Positions 27,877 through 37,841 of a stretch of 64,000 bases of DNA are shown in pieces. Within the stretch, counting starts at the first letter, position 1. Every line of letters begins with the position of its first letter. Origin of the DNA: Streptococcus sp. Marseille-Q5986 (GTDB lineage Bacteria; Bacillota; Bacilli; Lactobacillales; Streptococcaceae). The stretch lies in contig NZ_CAMPPY010000001.1 in assembly GCF_946902915.1 (NCBI RefSeq), forward strand, positions 584,263-648,262. The letters are read 5' to 3'. The notes beneath the pieces are model-generated. The model worked only from the letters and a program-made list of their open reading frames with translations. It was not told the origin of the DNA and ran no database searches. The position numbers were made by a program, and so were the translations under genes.

Positions 27877-27923
27877 TATGTTCCAAAGGACTTCCTTTCT
27901 TATTTGGTATTTTAGTTATTCAA

Positions 27924-29149
<1,226 letters not shown>

Positions 29150-29160
29150 CAAGAATGCAA

Positions 29161-30006
29161 TTAATCAATTTCATATCCCATCAGCAAACCACCATCTTCT
29201 GCATAGAAACTGCAGAGACCAGAGGTTGGGAGAATTTTAATATCCGCCTGTGGGAAATTTTCACGGATTTGGTCTGAAAGCTGTTGGCAACATTTCTCGT
29301 TATTGCGTTGGGCCATGACAATACGGCCACCAGCATAACCAGCTTTTATTAACTCCTCATAGGCTGCCTGAATCGATTTCTTTGGTCCTCGTGCTTTTTG
29401 TAGCAATTCAAGGGTTCCAGTTTCACTAGCTTCTCCGATCATACGGATGTTGAGAAGACCAACGACTGTACCGATAAGTTTACTCAAACGGCCGTTTTTC
29501 ACCAAGTTATCGACTTTAGCTAGGACAAAGAGCAACTTGGTTTTTTCTTGATAGGCAGTGATAGCTTCAACAATTTCCTCATAAGAAAGTCCCTGATCAA
29601 TCAAACTATTGATTTTTTCGACAATTAAGTCAACCTCACCACCTGCAGACAATGTATCGATTACATGAATCTGAGTGTCAGGGTGTTCTTCAAGATAGAT
29701 ATTCTTAGCGAGCTGTGCACTGTTATGACTGCCTGAAAGAGTACCAGTGATGGTAACGACAAAGATATGCTTAGCACCTTCAAATGCACGCAAGTAATCA
29801 TCAGGGCTAGGACAAGCTGATTTTGAAGCTTCAGAAGTCGCATACATGGTTTCCATCATTTGGTCAATGTCAAGATTGGCATCATCGATAAAGACCTGAT
29901 CAGCTACTTGAATGGTTAAAGGAACACTAACAAATTCAGTATCAATAGCAGGAGTTGCCAGTTGACGATAATCACAACCAGAGTCAGCTACAATCTTCCA
30001 AGTCAT
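29161..30006 (-). CDS. DegV-family fatty-acid-binding protein
   Basis: The product has 281 residues. DegV/FakB proteins bind a fatty acid and present it to the kinase FakA. The N-terminal KIVADSGCDYRQL and the lipid-phosphate loop TITGTLSGSHNSA are present, as is GRLSKLIGTVVGLLNI. The C-terminal half (ILPTSGLCSFYAEDGGLLMG) is more divergent than in canonical FakB, so fatty-acid binding is a family inference. It is divergent from a TetR gene, and the intergenic dyad may control both. Confidence 0.82.
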   Translation of the reverse strand: MTWKIVADSGCDYRQLATPAIDTEFVSVPLTIQVADQVFIDDANLDIDQMMETMYATSEASKSACPSPDDYLRAFEGAKHIFVVTITGTLSGSHNSAQLAKNIYLEEHPDTQIHVIDTLSAGGEVDLIVEKINSLIDQGLSYEEIVEAITAYQEKTKLLFVLAKVDNLVKNGRLSKLIGTVVGLLNIRMIGEASETGTLELLQKARGPKKSIQAAYEELIKAGYAGGRIVMAQRNNEKCCQQLSDQIRENFPQADIKILPTSGLCSFYAEDGGLLMGYEID

Positions 30007-30019
30007 AGAAATTCTCCAT

Positions 30020-30064
30020 CTTTGTCACTTATACATTGACAAAGGTTCTGCCTTTTTTTACAAT
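30020..30064 (+). promoter_or_regulatory. tetR promoter with TetR-like operator
   Basis: TTGACA (30036-30041), 17 bp, TACAAT (30059-30064) drives the TetR gene. A perfect dyad CTTTGTCA-N9-TGACAAAG (30020-30044) overlaps the -35 and lies 13 bp from the degV start. It is well placed to repress both directions. Confidence 0.7.
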
Positions 30065-30130
30065 TATATCATGAAAGACCTTGAAACAAAAGCACCACCT
30101 CTCTGTTGTCACAAGTAGAAAGAAATTGTT

Positions 30131-30688
30131 ATGTCTGAACGTAGAATCTCTGAAAAGTCTCTTGAAAATCTCAGAAAATCAAACCAAGAATCCAATTTAT
30201 TAACCAGAGAAGCCATTGAAACAGCTCTCTTGCAACTCTTGGAAAAAAAGGACCTGACCAAGATTAGTATTTCTGAATTGGTTAAGCGTGCTGGCGTTTC
30301 GCGTGCAGCCTTTTACCGTAATTATGATTCCAAAGAGGAGATTTTAGAGAGCGTCTTTAAACGAACTGTTCACAATATTATGGAACAGTTGCATCATTAT
30401 GATTTAAAGACAGACCTTTATCTAGTCTGGGTTCACCTTTTCCGAGAAGCAAGAAAGGAAGCCAGAGTGATTCAACTGGCCTTGGATTACCATCTGGAAA
30501 AAATCTTTGTCCAAGCCATGCAGGAGTTTCTGGAAAAATACCATGGAAAATCAAAAGGTGTCAGCTCTTATCTTCATTCCTTTTGGAGCTCGGCCATCGT
30601 CTCTGTCCTTCTAAAATGGATCAAGGATGGCATGAAGGTACCTGCTGAAAAGATAGCGGATTTACGGTTACCATTTTTTAAAAAATAG
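30131..30688 (+). CDS. TetR/AcrR-family regulator
   Basis: The product has 185 residues. The N-terminal helix-turn-helix reads ISISELVKRAGVSRAAFYRN then YDSKEEILESVF (about 48-80), the most typical part of TetR proteins. The C-terminal ligand domain is helical and not specific. The DhaS-like helix arrangement (REAIETALLQLLEKKDLTKI) is common in streptococci. It probably controls itself and the divergent degV gene through the dyad at 30020-30044. Confidence 0.88.
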   Translation: MSERRISEKSLENLRKSNQESNLLTREAIETALLQLLEKKDLTKISISELVKRAGVSRAAFYRNYDSKEEILESVFKRTVHNIMEQLHHYDLKTDLYLVWVHLFREARKEARVIQLALDYHLEKIFVQAMQEFLEKYHGKSKGVSSYLHSFWSSAIVSVLLKWIKDGMKVPAEKIADLRLPFFKK

Positions 30689-30706
30689 AGAAAAAGGAGA
30701 AGAGAT

Positions 30707-31174
30707 ATGACTGAAAAAAGACTAGCCTGGGATGAGTATTTTGCGGCTCAAGCCCTACTGATTGCTAATCGTTCAACCTGTAAACGTGCCAAAGTGGGGG
30801 CTGTCCTAGTCAAGGATAATAAGGTCATTTCAACAGGCTACAATGGTTCCGTATCAGGAACGGAGCACTGTATCGATCACGAATGTCTGGTCATTGAAGG
30901 TCACTGTGTTCGTACCCTTCACGCTGAGGTCAATGCTATCCTTCAAGGTGCAGAACGAGGTGTTCCCAAAGGCTTTACAGCCTATGTGACCCATTTTCCT
31001 TGTCTCAACTGTACAAAACAATTGCTGCAGGTCGGTTGCAAGCGCGTGGTTTATATCAACCAGTACCGAATGGATGACTATGCCCAATACCTTTATCAAG
31101 AAAAAGGGACAGAATTGACCCATTTACCACTTGAGACAGTACAGTCCGCTCTTAAAGAGGCAGATCTAATGTAA
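30707..31174 (+). CDS. dCMP deaminase, ComEB-like
   Basis: The product has 155 residues. It is a zinc deaminase of the CDA fold with HAEVNAI (His and catalytic Glu) and PCLNCTKQLL (two Zn Cys). Further Cys and His in STCKRAKVGAV and HCIDHECL match dCMP deaminases. The reaction is dCMP to dUMP, feeding dTMP synthesis. In Bacillus the homologue is comEB. It lies 18 bp after the TetR gene and before upp, so it joins a nucleotide-salvage pair. Confidence 0.92.
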   Translation: MTEKRLAWDEYFAAQALLIANRSTCKRAKVGAVLVKDNKVISTGYNGSVSGTEHCIDHECLVIEGHCVRTLHAEVNAILQGAERGVPKGFTAYVTHFPCLNCTKQLLQVGCKRVVYINQYRMDDYAQYLYQEKGTELTHLPLETVQSALKEADLM

Positions 31175-31189
31175 AAATTATCAAAAATA

Positions 31190-31229
31190 AATGGTTTAGA
31201 AAGATTTTTAAACCGTTTTTTGGTATAAT
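31190..31229 (+). promoter_or_regulatory. Terminator and upp promoter in series
   Basis: AATGGTTTA (31190-31198) pairs with TAAACCGTT (31209-31217) and runs into T6, ending the deaminase unit. TGG-TATAAT (TATAAT 31224-31229) follows directly as the extended -10 of upp. Confidence 0.7.
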
Positions 31230-31262
31230 AAGAAGAATAAATTGAAAGAAGGAATTCCAAAA

Positions 31263-31892
31263 ATGGGAAAAATTGAAGTTATTAATCATCCACTGATTCA
31301 ACACAAATTGTCAATCTTGCGTCGTACAGATACTTCTACAAAAGCTTTTCGTGAGCTAGTAGATGAGATTGCAATGTTGATGGGGTATGAAGTACTTCGT
31401 GATCTTCCACTAGAAGATGTGGAAATCGAAACACCAATCACAAAAACAGTTCAAAAACAATTGGCAGGTAAGAAATTGGCCATCGTTCCAATCTTGCGTG
31501 CAGGTATCGGGATGGTTGATGGGCTCTTGAGCTTGGTTCCAGCTGCTAAAGTTGGTCATATCGGTATGTACCGTGATGAAGAAACACTTCAACCAGTTGA
31601 GTACTTGGTGAAATTGCCTGAAGATATTGACCAACGTCAAATTTTTGTGGTAGACCCAATGTTGGCAACAGGTGGTTCAGCAATCTTGGCAGTAGATTCG
31701 CTTAAAAAACGTGGCGCATCCAATATCAAGTTTGTCTGCCTGGTATCTGCTCCAGAAGGAGTGAAAGCTCTTCAAGAAGCTCACCCTGATGTAGAAATCT
31801 TTACTGCAGCCTTGGATGAACGCTTGAATGAACACGGTTATATCGTTCCAGGTCTTGGAGATGCTGGAGACCGCTTGTTCGGTACCAAATAA
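31263..31892 (+). CDS. upp: Uracil phosphoribosyltransferase
   Basis: The start is the ATG at 31263 ([20 protein letters not shown]), giving 209 residues. Upp makes UMP from uracil and PRPP. The PRPP-binding motif [11 protein letters not shown] and the uracil-binding C-terminus [16 protein letters not shown] are intact. An upstream in-frame TTG (31242) overlaps the SD and was not used. Confidence 0.97.
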   Translation: MGKIEVINHPLIQHKLSILRRTDTSTKAFRELVDEIAMLMGYEVLRDLPLEDVEIETPITKTVQKQLAGKKLAIVPILRAGIGMVDGLLSLVPAAKVGHIGMYRDEETLQPVEYLVKLPEDIDQRQIFVVDPMLATGGSAILAVDSLKKRGASNIKFVCLVSAPEGVKALQEAHPDVEIFTAALDERLNEHGYIVPGLGDAGDRLFGTK

Positions 31893-31981
31893 AATCCCAA
31901 AGTAAATAATGGAACTGAGAGTTCGTTTTTGACTTGAAAGGAGGTTGAATTTTTGTTTCTGTTTAGAGAATAGAGCAAAAA

Positions 31982-32011
31982 TTTGACCTTTTTTGACCAA
32001 AAAGATATAAT
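31982..32011 (+). promoter_or_regulatory. clpP promoter with CtsR operator
   Basis: TTTGACC-TTT-TTTGACC (31982-31998) is the complement of the CtsR heptad repeat GGTCAAA-N3-GGTCAAA. It overlaps the -35 TTGACC (31983-31988); 17 bp later comes TATAAT (32006-32011). CtsR represses clp genes and is relieved by heat. Confidence 0.88.
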
Positions 32012-32065
32012 AGTTCTGTATTGAGTCGTATGACCAACAAAATTAAAATTCAAAAGGAGAAATGA

Positions 32066-32656
32066 ATGATTCCTGTAGTTATTGAACAAACAAGCCGTGG
32101 AGAACGTTCTTACGATATTTACTCACGTCTTCTCAAAGACCGCATCATTATGCTGACAGGTCCAGTTGAAGACAATATGGCCAACTCCGTTATTGCCCAG
32201 TTACTTTTCTTGGATGCCCAGGATAGTACAAAAGATATTTACCTTTATGTCAATACACCTGGTGGTTCCGTTTCAGCTGGTTTGGCAATCGTTGATACCA
32301 TGAACTTTATTAAGGCAGATGTCCAAACCATCGTTATGGGAATGGCCGCATCTATGGGGACGGTCATTGCATCAAGTGGAGCAAAAGGAAAACGCTTCAT
32401 GCTTCCAAATGCAGAGTATATGATCCACCAACCAATGGGTGGTACAGGTGGTGGTACCCAACAAACTGATATGGCAATCGCTGCAGAACACTTGCTTAAA
32501 ACTCGTAACACCTTGGAAAAAATCTTGGCTGAAAATTCAGGTCAGTCAATCGAAAAAGTCCATGCAGATGCAGAACGTGATAACTGGATGAGTGCCCAAG
32601 AAACACTTGAATATGGCTTTATTGATGAAATCATGGCCAACAATTCATTGAATTAA
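32066..32656 (+). CDS. clpP: ATP-dependent Clp protease proteolytic subunit
   Basis: The product has 196 residues. The Ser-His-Asp triad motifs are [13 protein letters not shown] (Ser), YMIHQPMGG (His) and the Asp in the C-terminal helix region. ClpP forms the tetradecameric chamber used by ClpX, ClpC and ClpE. The CtsR operator in front fits stress control. A terminator follows. Confidence 0.97.
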   Translation: MIPVVIEQTSRGERSYDIYSRLLKDRIIMLTGPVEDNMANSVIAQLLFLDAQDSTKDIYLYVNTPGGSVSAGLAIVDTMNFIKADVQTIVMGMAASMGTVIASSGAKGKRFMLPNAEYMIHQPMGGTGGGTQQTDMAIAAEHLLKTRNTLEKILAENSGQSIEKVHADAERDNWMSAQETLEYGFIDEIMANNSLN

Positions 32657-32668
32657 TGATGAAAGAAG

Positions 32669-32695
32669 GCAAACTCGACTGGGTTTGCTTTTTTT
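32669..32695 (+). terminator. Terminator of clpP
   Basis: GCAAAC pairs with GTTTGC, followed by T7. It leads directly into TGG-TATAAT of the next gene. Confidence 0.85.
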
Positions 32696-32703
32696 GGTAT
32701 AAT
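32695..32703 (+). promoter_or_regulatory. Extended -10 promoter of ylbG-like gene
   Basis: TGG-TATAAT (TATAAT 32698-32703) about 30 bp before the ATG at 32735. Confidence 0.65.
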
Positions 32704-32734
32704 GGGGAGAGATTTCTTAGAAAGAGGATTTATC

Positions 32735-33004
32735 ATGTTTGAAAAAGTCAATCGATCTGGCTTGATTATCTATCTTTACTATAATCGGGATGCCAAAAAA
32801 CTGCAGGATTATGGAGATATTACCTATCATTCCAAGAAACATCGTTACTTACAGCTTTATGTTCCAACTCAAGAAGTGGAGCAATTGGTCGGGCGCTTGG
32901 GCAAGGAAAAGTTTATAAAAAAAGTCAGAGTTTGTCATATCCAAGAGCTGGAAACTCCCTTTGTTGGCAATCTTTATCGAAACGAAGAAAGCGTTATTAT
33001 TTAA
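32735..33004 (+). CDS. YlbG-family (UPF0298/DUF2129) protein
   Basis: The ATG at 32735 behind AAAGAGG gives 89 residues (MFEKVNRSGLIIYLYYNRDA). The motif LIIYLYYNRDAKKLQDYGDI and the later KKVRVC segment fit YlbG, a small conserved Firmicute protein of unknown role. The ATG at 32702 overlaps the -10 box and was rejected. It is followed by the liv operon promoter. Confidence 0.85.
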   Translation: MFEKVNRSGLIIYLYYNRDAKKLQDYGDITYHSKKHRYLQLYVPTQEVEQLVGRLGKEKFIKKVRVCHIQELETPFVGNLYRNEESVII

Positions 33005-33020
33005 AAAAAGTGGAAAAAGG

Positions 33021-33049
33021 TTGACAATTTTCTGATAATTCGGTATATT
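33021..33049 (+). promoter_or_regulatory. Promoter of livJ
   Basis: TTGACA (33021-33026), 17 bp, TATATT (33044-33049), about 40 bp before ATG. Confidence 0.8.
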
Positions 33050-33089
33050 CTTAATATGCCATTTATTTAAGAAATAAGGAGACAAAAAG

Positions 33090-34250
33090 ATGAAGAAAAA
33101 ATTTGCCCTATCGTTTGTGGCGCTTGCAAGTGTAGCACTTCTTGCAGCCTGTGGAGAAGTGAAGTCTGGAGCGTCAAACGCTGCTGGTAACTCAGTAGAT
33201 GAAAAGACAATCAAAATCGGATTTAACTTCGAAGAATCAGGTTCTTTAGCAGCCTACGGAACAGCTGAACAAAAAGGTGCCCAATTGGCCGTTGATGAAA
33301 TCAATGCTGCAGGTGGTATCGATGGAAAACAAATCGAAGTAGTCGATAAAGATAATAAGTCCGAAACAGCTGAGGCGGCTTCAGTAACAACTAACCTTGT
33401 AACCCAATCTAAAGTATCAGCAGTCGTAGGACCTGCGACATCTGGTGCGACTGCAGCTGCGGTAGCGAACGCTACCAAAGCAGGTGTTCCATTGATCTCA
33501 CCAAGTGCGACTCAAGATGGATTGACTAAAGGTCAAGATTACCTCTTTATCGGAACTTTCCAAGATAGCTTCCAAGGAAAAATTATCTCAAACTATGTTT
33601 CTGAAAAATTGCAAGCTAAGAAAGTTGTTCTTTATACTGACAATGCTAGTGACTATGCTAAAGGTATTGCTAAATCTTTCCGCGAAGCCTACAAGGGTGA
33701 GATTGTAGCGGATGAAACTTTCGTAGCAGGTGACACAGACTTCCAAGCAGCACTTACAAAAATGAAAGGAAAAGACTTTGATGCAATCGTTGTTCCTGGT
33801 TACTATAATGAGGCTGGTAAGATTGTAAACCAAGCCCGTGGTATGGGAATTGACAAACCAATCGTTGGTGGTGATGGATTCAACGGTGAGGAGTTTGTAC
33901 AACAAGCAACTGCTGAAAAAGCATCAAACATCTACTTTATCTCAGGCTTCTCAACTACTGTAGAAGTTTCAGCTAAAGCTAAAGCCTTCCTTGACGCTTA
34001 CCGTGCTAAGTACAATGAAGAGCCTTCAACATTTGCAGCCTTGGCTTATGATTCAGTTCACCTTGTAGCAAATGCAGCAAAAGGTGCTAAAAATTCAGGT
34101 GAAATCAAGGATAACCTTGCTAAAACCAAAGATTTTGAAGGTGTAACTGGTCAAACAAGCTTCGATGCAGACCACAACACAGTCAAAACTGCTTACATGA
34201 TGACCATGAACAATGGTAAGGTTGAAGCAGCAGAAGTTGTAAAACCATAA
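33090..34250 (+). CDS. livJ: Branched-chain amino acid ABC transporter, binding lipoprotein
   Basis: The product has 386 residues. The lipoprotein signal peptide ends LLAACG with the lipid-modified Cys at residue 21. The mature part is a type I periplasmic-binding fold of the Leu/Ile/Val family (IKIGFNFEESGSLAAYGTAE, VVGPATSGAT, PSATQDGLT). It captures branched-chain amino acids for the LivHMGF transporter. A hairpin and a BOX element separate it from livH, which may let the binding protein be made in excess. Confidence 0.95.
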   Translation: MKKKFALSFVALASVALLAACGEVKSGASNAAGNSVDEKTIKIGFNFEESGSLAAYGTAEQKGAQLAVDEINAAGGIDGKQIEVVDKDNKSETAEAASVTTNLVTQSKVSAVVGPATSGATAAAVANATKAGVPLISPSATQDGLTKGQDYLFIGTFQDSFQGKIISNYVSEKLQAKKVVLYTDNASDYAKGIAKSFREAYKGEIVADETFVAGDTDFQAALTKMKGKDFDAIVVPGYYNEAGKIVNQARGMGIDKPIVGGDGFNGEEFVQQATAEKASNIYFISGFSTTVEVSAKAKAFLDAYRAKYNEEPSTFAALAYDSVHLVANAAKGAKNSGEIKDNLAKTKDFEGVTGQTSFDADHNTVKTAYMMTMNNGKVEAAEVVKP

Positions 34251-34266
34251 TAGAAAATGTTGAAAT

Positions 34267-34293
34267 AGGGAATGAGCCTTTGACTCACTCCCT
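34267..34293 (+). terminator. Hairpin after livJ
   Basis: AGGGAATGAG pairs with CTCACTCCCT (one mismatch), followed by GTTT. Probably a leaky terminator within the liv operon. Confidence 0.55.
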
Positions 34294-34306
34294 GTTTCGA
34301 TGTTTA

Positions 34307-34456
34307 ATACTCTTCGAAAATCTCTTCAAACCGCGTCAATGTCGCCTTGGATTATATATGTGACTGACTTCGTCAGTCTTATCTACAACCTCAAAGCAGT
34401 GCTTTGAGCAACCTGCGGCTAGTTTCCTAGTTTGCTCTTTGATTTTCATTGAGTAT
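34307..34456. repeat. BOX element between livJ and livH
   Basis: 150 bp, ATACTCTTCGAAAATCTC to TTTTCATTGAGTAT, including CTGACTTCGTCAG and CAACCTGCGGCTAG. It is longer than the copy at 19862. Confidence 0.9.
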
Positions 34457-34516
34457 AAGAACCTATCAAAAAGTGAGGGAAAACCCTCGAAATTATAAAT
34501 AGAAAGAGTGAATCTT

Positions 34517-35386
34517 ATGCTCCAACAACTAGTAAATGGTTTGATTCTAGGTAGTGTTTATGCGCTGTTAGCCCTAGGATATACCATGGTTTACGGAATT
34601 ATCAAGCTCATCAACTTCGCCCACGGTGATATTTATATGATGGGAGCCTTTATCGGTTATTTCTTGATTAATTCTTTCCAAATGAATTTCTTTGTAGCGC
34701 TTATTGTAGCTATGCTAGCGACAGCCATTCTTGGTGTCGTGATTGAGTTCCTTGCTTACCGACCTTTGCGCCACTCTACTCGTATTGCTGTTTTGATTAC
34801 AGCTATTGGGGTTTCTTTCCTGCTGGAGTATGGAATGGTCTATCTGGTTGGTGCCAATACCCGTGCCTTCCCTCAAGCGATTCAAACAGTTCGCTATGAT
34901 TTGGGACCAATTAGCTTGACAAATGTTCAATTGATGATTTTAGCAGTTTCTGTATTCTTGATGGTTTTATTGCAATTAATCGTCCAAAAAACAAAAATGG
35001 GGAAAGCCATGCGTGCAGTATCCGTAGATAGCGATGCAGCCCAATTGATGGGGATCAATGTGAACCGTACTATCAGCTTTACCTTCGCTTTGGGTTCTGC
35101 TCTTGCGGGTGCGGCTGGTGTTCTGATTGCCCTTTATTATAACTCTCTTGAGCCTTTGATGGGAGTTACTCCAGGTCTTAAGTCTTTCGTTGCTGCAGTA
35201 CTTGGTGGTATCGGAATCATTCCTGGTGCGGCGCTTGGTGGATTTGTAATTGGTCTATTGGAAACCTTTGCGACAGCCTTTGGGATGTCAGACTTCCGTG
35301 ATGCCATTGTTTATGGAATCTTGTTGTTGATCTTGATTGTCCGCCCAGCTGGTATCCTTGGTAAAAATGTGAAAGAGAAGGTGTAA
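34517..35386 (+). CDS. livH: Branched-chain amino acid ABC permease LivH
   Basis: The ATG at 34517 (MLQQLVNGLILGSVYALLAL) gives 289 residues; the GTG at 34508 would add three. About eight membrane helices are predicted, with the family motif YGIIKLINFAHGDIYMMGAF. With LivM it forms the membrane pore. The gene is followed by livM after 3 bp. Confidence 0.95.
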   Translation: MLQQLVNGLILGSVYALLALGYTMVYGIIKLINFAHGDIYMMGAFIGYFLINSFQMNFFVALIVAMLATAILGVVIEFLAYRPLRHSTRIAVLITAIGVSFLLEYGMVYLVGANTRAFPQAIQTVRYDLGPISLTNVQLMILAVSVFLMVLLQLIVQKTKMGKAMRAVSVDSDAAQLMGINVNRTISFTFALGSALAGAAGVLIALYYNSLEPLMGVTPGLKSFVAAVLGGIGIIPGAALGGFVIGLLETFATAFGMSDFRDAIVYGILLLILIVRPAGILGKNVKEKV

Positions 35387-35389
35387 ACG

Positions 35390-36346
35390 ATGAAAGAAAA
35401 TTTAAAAGTTAATATTCTATGGTTACTCCTTTTGTTAGCTGGCTATGGCTTGATTAGTGTATTGGTTTCAGTCGGAGTACTCAATCTATTCTATGTACAA
35501 ATTTTACAACAAATTGGAATTAATATTATTTTGGCTGTTGGCCTTAACTTAATCGTTGGTTTTTCAGGTCAATTTTCACTTGGTCATGCTGGTTTCATGG
35601 CGATTGGTGCCTACGCAGCAGCTATTATTGGTTCTAAATCACCAACCTACGGTGCCTTCTTTGGAGCTATGCTTGCAGGGGCTTTGCTTTCAGGAGCAGT
35701 TGCCTTACTTGTCGGAATTCCAACCTTGCGCTTGAAGGGGGACTATCTTGCGGTAGCAACTCTCGGTGTATCTGAAATTATCCGTATCTTTATCATCAAT
35801 GGTGGAAGCCTTACAAATGGTGCGGCAGGTATCTTGGGAATTCCTAACTTTACAACTTGGCAAATGGTTTACTTCTTTGTCGTGATTACAACCATTGCAA
35901 CCTTGAACTTCTTGCGTAGTCCAATTGGTCGTTCAACCCTCTCCGTTCGTGAGGATGAAATTGCTGCTGAGTCAGTTGGGGTTAATACGACTAAGATTAA
36001 AATTATCGCTTTTGTCTTTGGTGCCATTACTGCAAGTATTGCAGGATCACTTCAGGCAGGATTTATCGGCTCTGTTGTACCGAAAGACTACACCTTCATC
36101 AACTCAATCAACGTATTGATTATTGTTGTCTTTGGTGGACTTGGATCTATTACTGGTACCATCGTTTCAGCGATTGTTTTGGGAATTTTAAATATGCTCC
36201 TTCAAGATGTAGCTAGCGTGCGTATGATTATCTACGCCTTGGCTCTTGTATTGGTCATGATTTTCAGACCAGGTGGACTCCTTGGAACATGGGAATTGAG
36301 TCTATCACGTTTCTTTAAAAAATCTAAGAAGGAGGGACAAAACTAA
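35390..36346 (+). CDS. livM: Branched-chain amino acid ABC permease LivM
   Basis: The product has 318 residues and about eight to nine membrane helices. Family motifs are NLIVGFSGQFSLGHAGFMAI and the EAA-like segment GRSTLSVREDEIAAESVGVN. Its last base overlaps the livG start (TAATG), so translation is coupled. Confidence 0.95.
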   Translation: MKENLKVNILWLLLLLAGYGLISVLVSVGVLNLFYVQILQQIGINIILAVGLNLIVGFSGQFSLGHAGFMAIGAYAAAIIGSKSPTYGAFFGAMLAGALLSGAVALLVGIPTLRLKGDYLAVATLGVSEIIRIFIINGGSLTNGAAGILGIPNFTTWQMVYFFVVITTIATLNFLRSPIGRSTLSVREDEIAAESVGVNTTKIKIIAFVFGAITASIAGSLQAGFIGSVVPKDYTFINSINVLIIVVFGGLGSITGTIVSAIVLGILNMLLQDVASVRMIIYALALVLVMIFRPGGLLGTWELSLSRFFKKSKKEGQN

Positions 36347-37110
36347 TGGCATTACTTGAAGTAAAACAGTTAACTAAACATTTTGGCGGTCTAACAGCTG
36401 TTGGAGATGTGACTCTTGAATTGAACGAAGGGGAATTGGTTGGACTAATCGGTCCAAACGGAGCTGGGAAAACCACGCTTTTCAACCTCTTGACGGGTGT
36501 TTATGAACCAAGTGAGGGAACAGTTACTTTAGATGGTCACCTTTTGAATGGAAAGTCACCTTATAAGATTGCCTCTTTAGGGCTTGGACGTACTTTCCAA
36601 AATATCCGTCTCTTTAAAGATTTAACAGTTTTGGATAATGTTTTAATTGCTTTTGGCAACCATCACAAACAACATGTTTTTGCTAGTTTCTTACGCTTAC
36701 CAGCTTTTTACAAGAGTGAAAAAGAATTAAAGGCCAAAGCTTTGGAATTGCTGAAAATCTTTGATTTAGATGGTGATGCAGAGACTCTTGCTAAAAACCT
36801 CGCCTACGGACAACAACGTCGTTTGGAAATTGTTCGTGCCCTTGCTACGGAGCCTAAAATTCTCTTCTTAGATGAACCAGCAGCAGGTATGAACCCACAG
36901 GAAACAGCTGAATTGACAGAACTGATTCGCCGTATCAAAGATGAATTTAAAATTACCATCATGCTCATCGAACATGACATGAATTTGGTTATGGAAGTCA
37001 CTGAGTGTATCTATGTTCTGGAATATGGTCGCTTGATTGCTCAGGGAACTCCTGACGAAATTAAGATCAATAAACGCGTTATCGAAGCTTATCTAGGAGG
37101 TGAAGCCTAA
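36346..37110 (+). CDS. livG: Branched-chain amino acid ABC ATPase LivG
   Basis: The product has 254 residues. Walker A GPNGAGKTT, signature LAYGQQRRLEI and Walker B ILFLDEPAAGMNP are the forms usual in LivG. It pairs with LivF to power LivHM. The stop overlaps the livF start. Confidence 0.96.
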   Translation: MALLEVKQLTKHFGGLTAVGDVTLELNEGELVGLIGPNGAGKTTLFNLLTGVYEPSEGTVTLDGHLLNGKSPYKIASLGLGRTFQNIRLFKDLTVLDNVLIAFGNHHKQHVFASFLRLPAFYKSEKELKAKALELLKIFDLDGDAETLAKNLAYGQQRRLEIVRALATEPKILFLDEPAAGMNPQETAELTELIRRIKDEFKITIMLIEHDMNLVMEVTECIYVLEYGRLIAQGTPDEIKINKRVIEAYLGGEA

Positions 37111-37820
37111 TGCCCATGTTAAAAGTTGAAAACCTCTCTGTACATTACGGTATGATCCAAGCAGTTCGTGATGTGAGTTTCGAGGTTAATGAAGGAGAAG
37201 TTGTTTCCCTTATCGGTGCCAATGGTGCTGGTAAAACAACTATTCTTCGTACCCTTTCAGGTTTGGTTCGTCCAAGTGCTGGTAAAATTCAGTTTTTAGG
37301 AAAAGAAATTCAAAAGTTACCAGCGCAAAAAATCGTAGCAGGAGGTCTTTCACAAGTCCCTGAGGGACGCCATGTTTTCCCAGGTTTGACTGTTATGGAA
37401 AATTTGGAAATGGGAGCCTTTTTAAAGAAAAATCGTGAAGAAAATCAAGCCAACTTGAAAAAAGTTTTCTCACGCTTCCCACGTCTTGAAGAGCGTAAAA
37501 ACCAAGATGCGGCAACTCTTTCAGGCGGTGAACAGCAGATGCTGGCTATGGGACGCGCTCTCATGTCTACACCTAAGCTCCTTCTCTTGGATGAACCGTC
37601 AATGGGACTTGCCCCTATCTTTATCCAAGAAATTTTTGATATCATTCAAGATATTCAGAAGCAAGGGACAACAGTTCTCCTAATTGAACAGAACGCTAAC
37701 AAGGCCCTCGCTATCTCTGACCGTGGTTATGTCCTTGAAACAGGAAAGATTGTCCTATCAGGAACAGGAAAAGAACTCGCCTCATCAGAAGAAGTCAGAA
37801 AAGCATATCTAGGTGGCTAA
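37110..37820 (+). CDS. livF: Branched-chain amino acid ABC ATPase LivF
   Basis: The product has 236 residues (235 or 234 if the second ATG at 37116 is used). It shows Walker A GANGAGKTT, signature LSGGEQQMLAMGRAL, and Walker B LLLLDEPSMGLAP, all typical of LivF. It ends the operon; a palindromic hairpin begins at its stop codon. Confidence 0.96.
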   Translation: MPMLKVENLSVHYGMIQAVRDVSFEVNEGEVVSLIGANGAGKTTILRTLSGLVRPSAGKIQFLGKEIQKLPAQKIVAGGLSQVPEGRHVFPGLTVMENLEMGAFLKKNREENQANLKKVFSRFPRLEERKNQDAATLSGGEQQMLAMGRALMSTPKLLLLDEPSMGLAPIFIQEIFDIIQDIQKQGTTVLLIEQNANKALAISDRGYVLETGKIVLSGTGKELASSEEVRKAYLGG

Positions 37821-37841
37821 AACAATCCAGTGGATTGTTTT
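37819..37841. repeat. SPRITE-like terminator hairpin
   Basis: AAAACAATCC-AGT-GGATTGTTTT begins inside the livF stop codon. The same 10-3-10 hairpin with one paired change (A-T to G-C) lies inside the IS1167-like remnant at 45768-45790. It fits the pneumococcal SPRITE class of terminator-like repeats. Confidence 0.5.

Larger units (their letters stand above)
26614..27886 (-). pseudogene. DUF1697 gene split by an IS and internally deleted
   Basis: Removing the IS (27053-27864) and one TTA repeat rebuilds a continuous minus-strand frame. It starts at a TTG at 27886 and reads EHIILLRGVTPNGKNAIPK, then SYLIDILTEAG and TYIQSGNIIL, the N-terminus of DUF1697 proteins. After FREDYLHNRVQ the frame breaks (about 26765). 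A second frame continues with GDYCLYLYLPR, KKLNTNYLEKLFG and TMRKLNVVEKLL to the stop at 26614. Compared with the usual length near 180 residues, an internal stretch of about 40-50 residues is missing. So the gene carries both a deletion/frameshift and an IS insertion. Confidence 0.8.
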
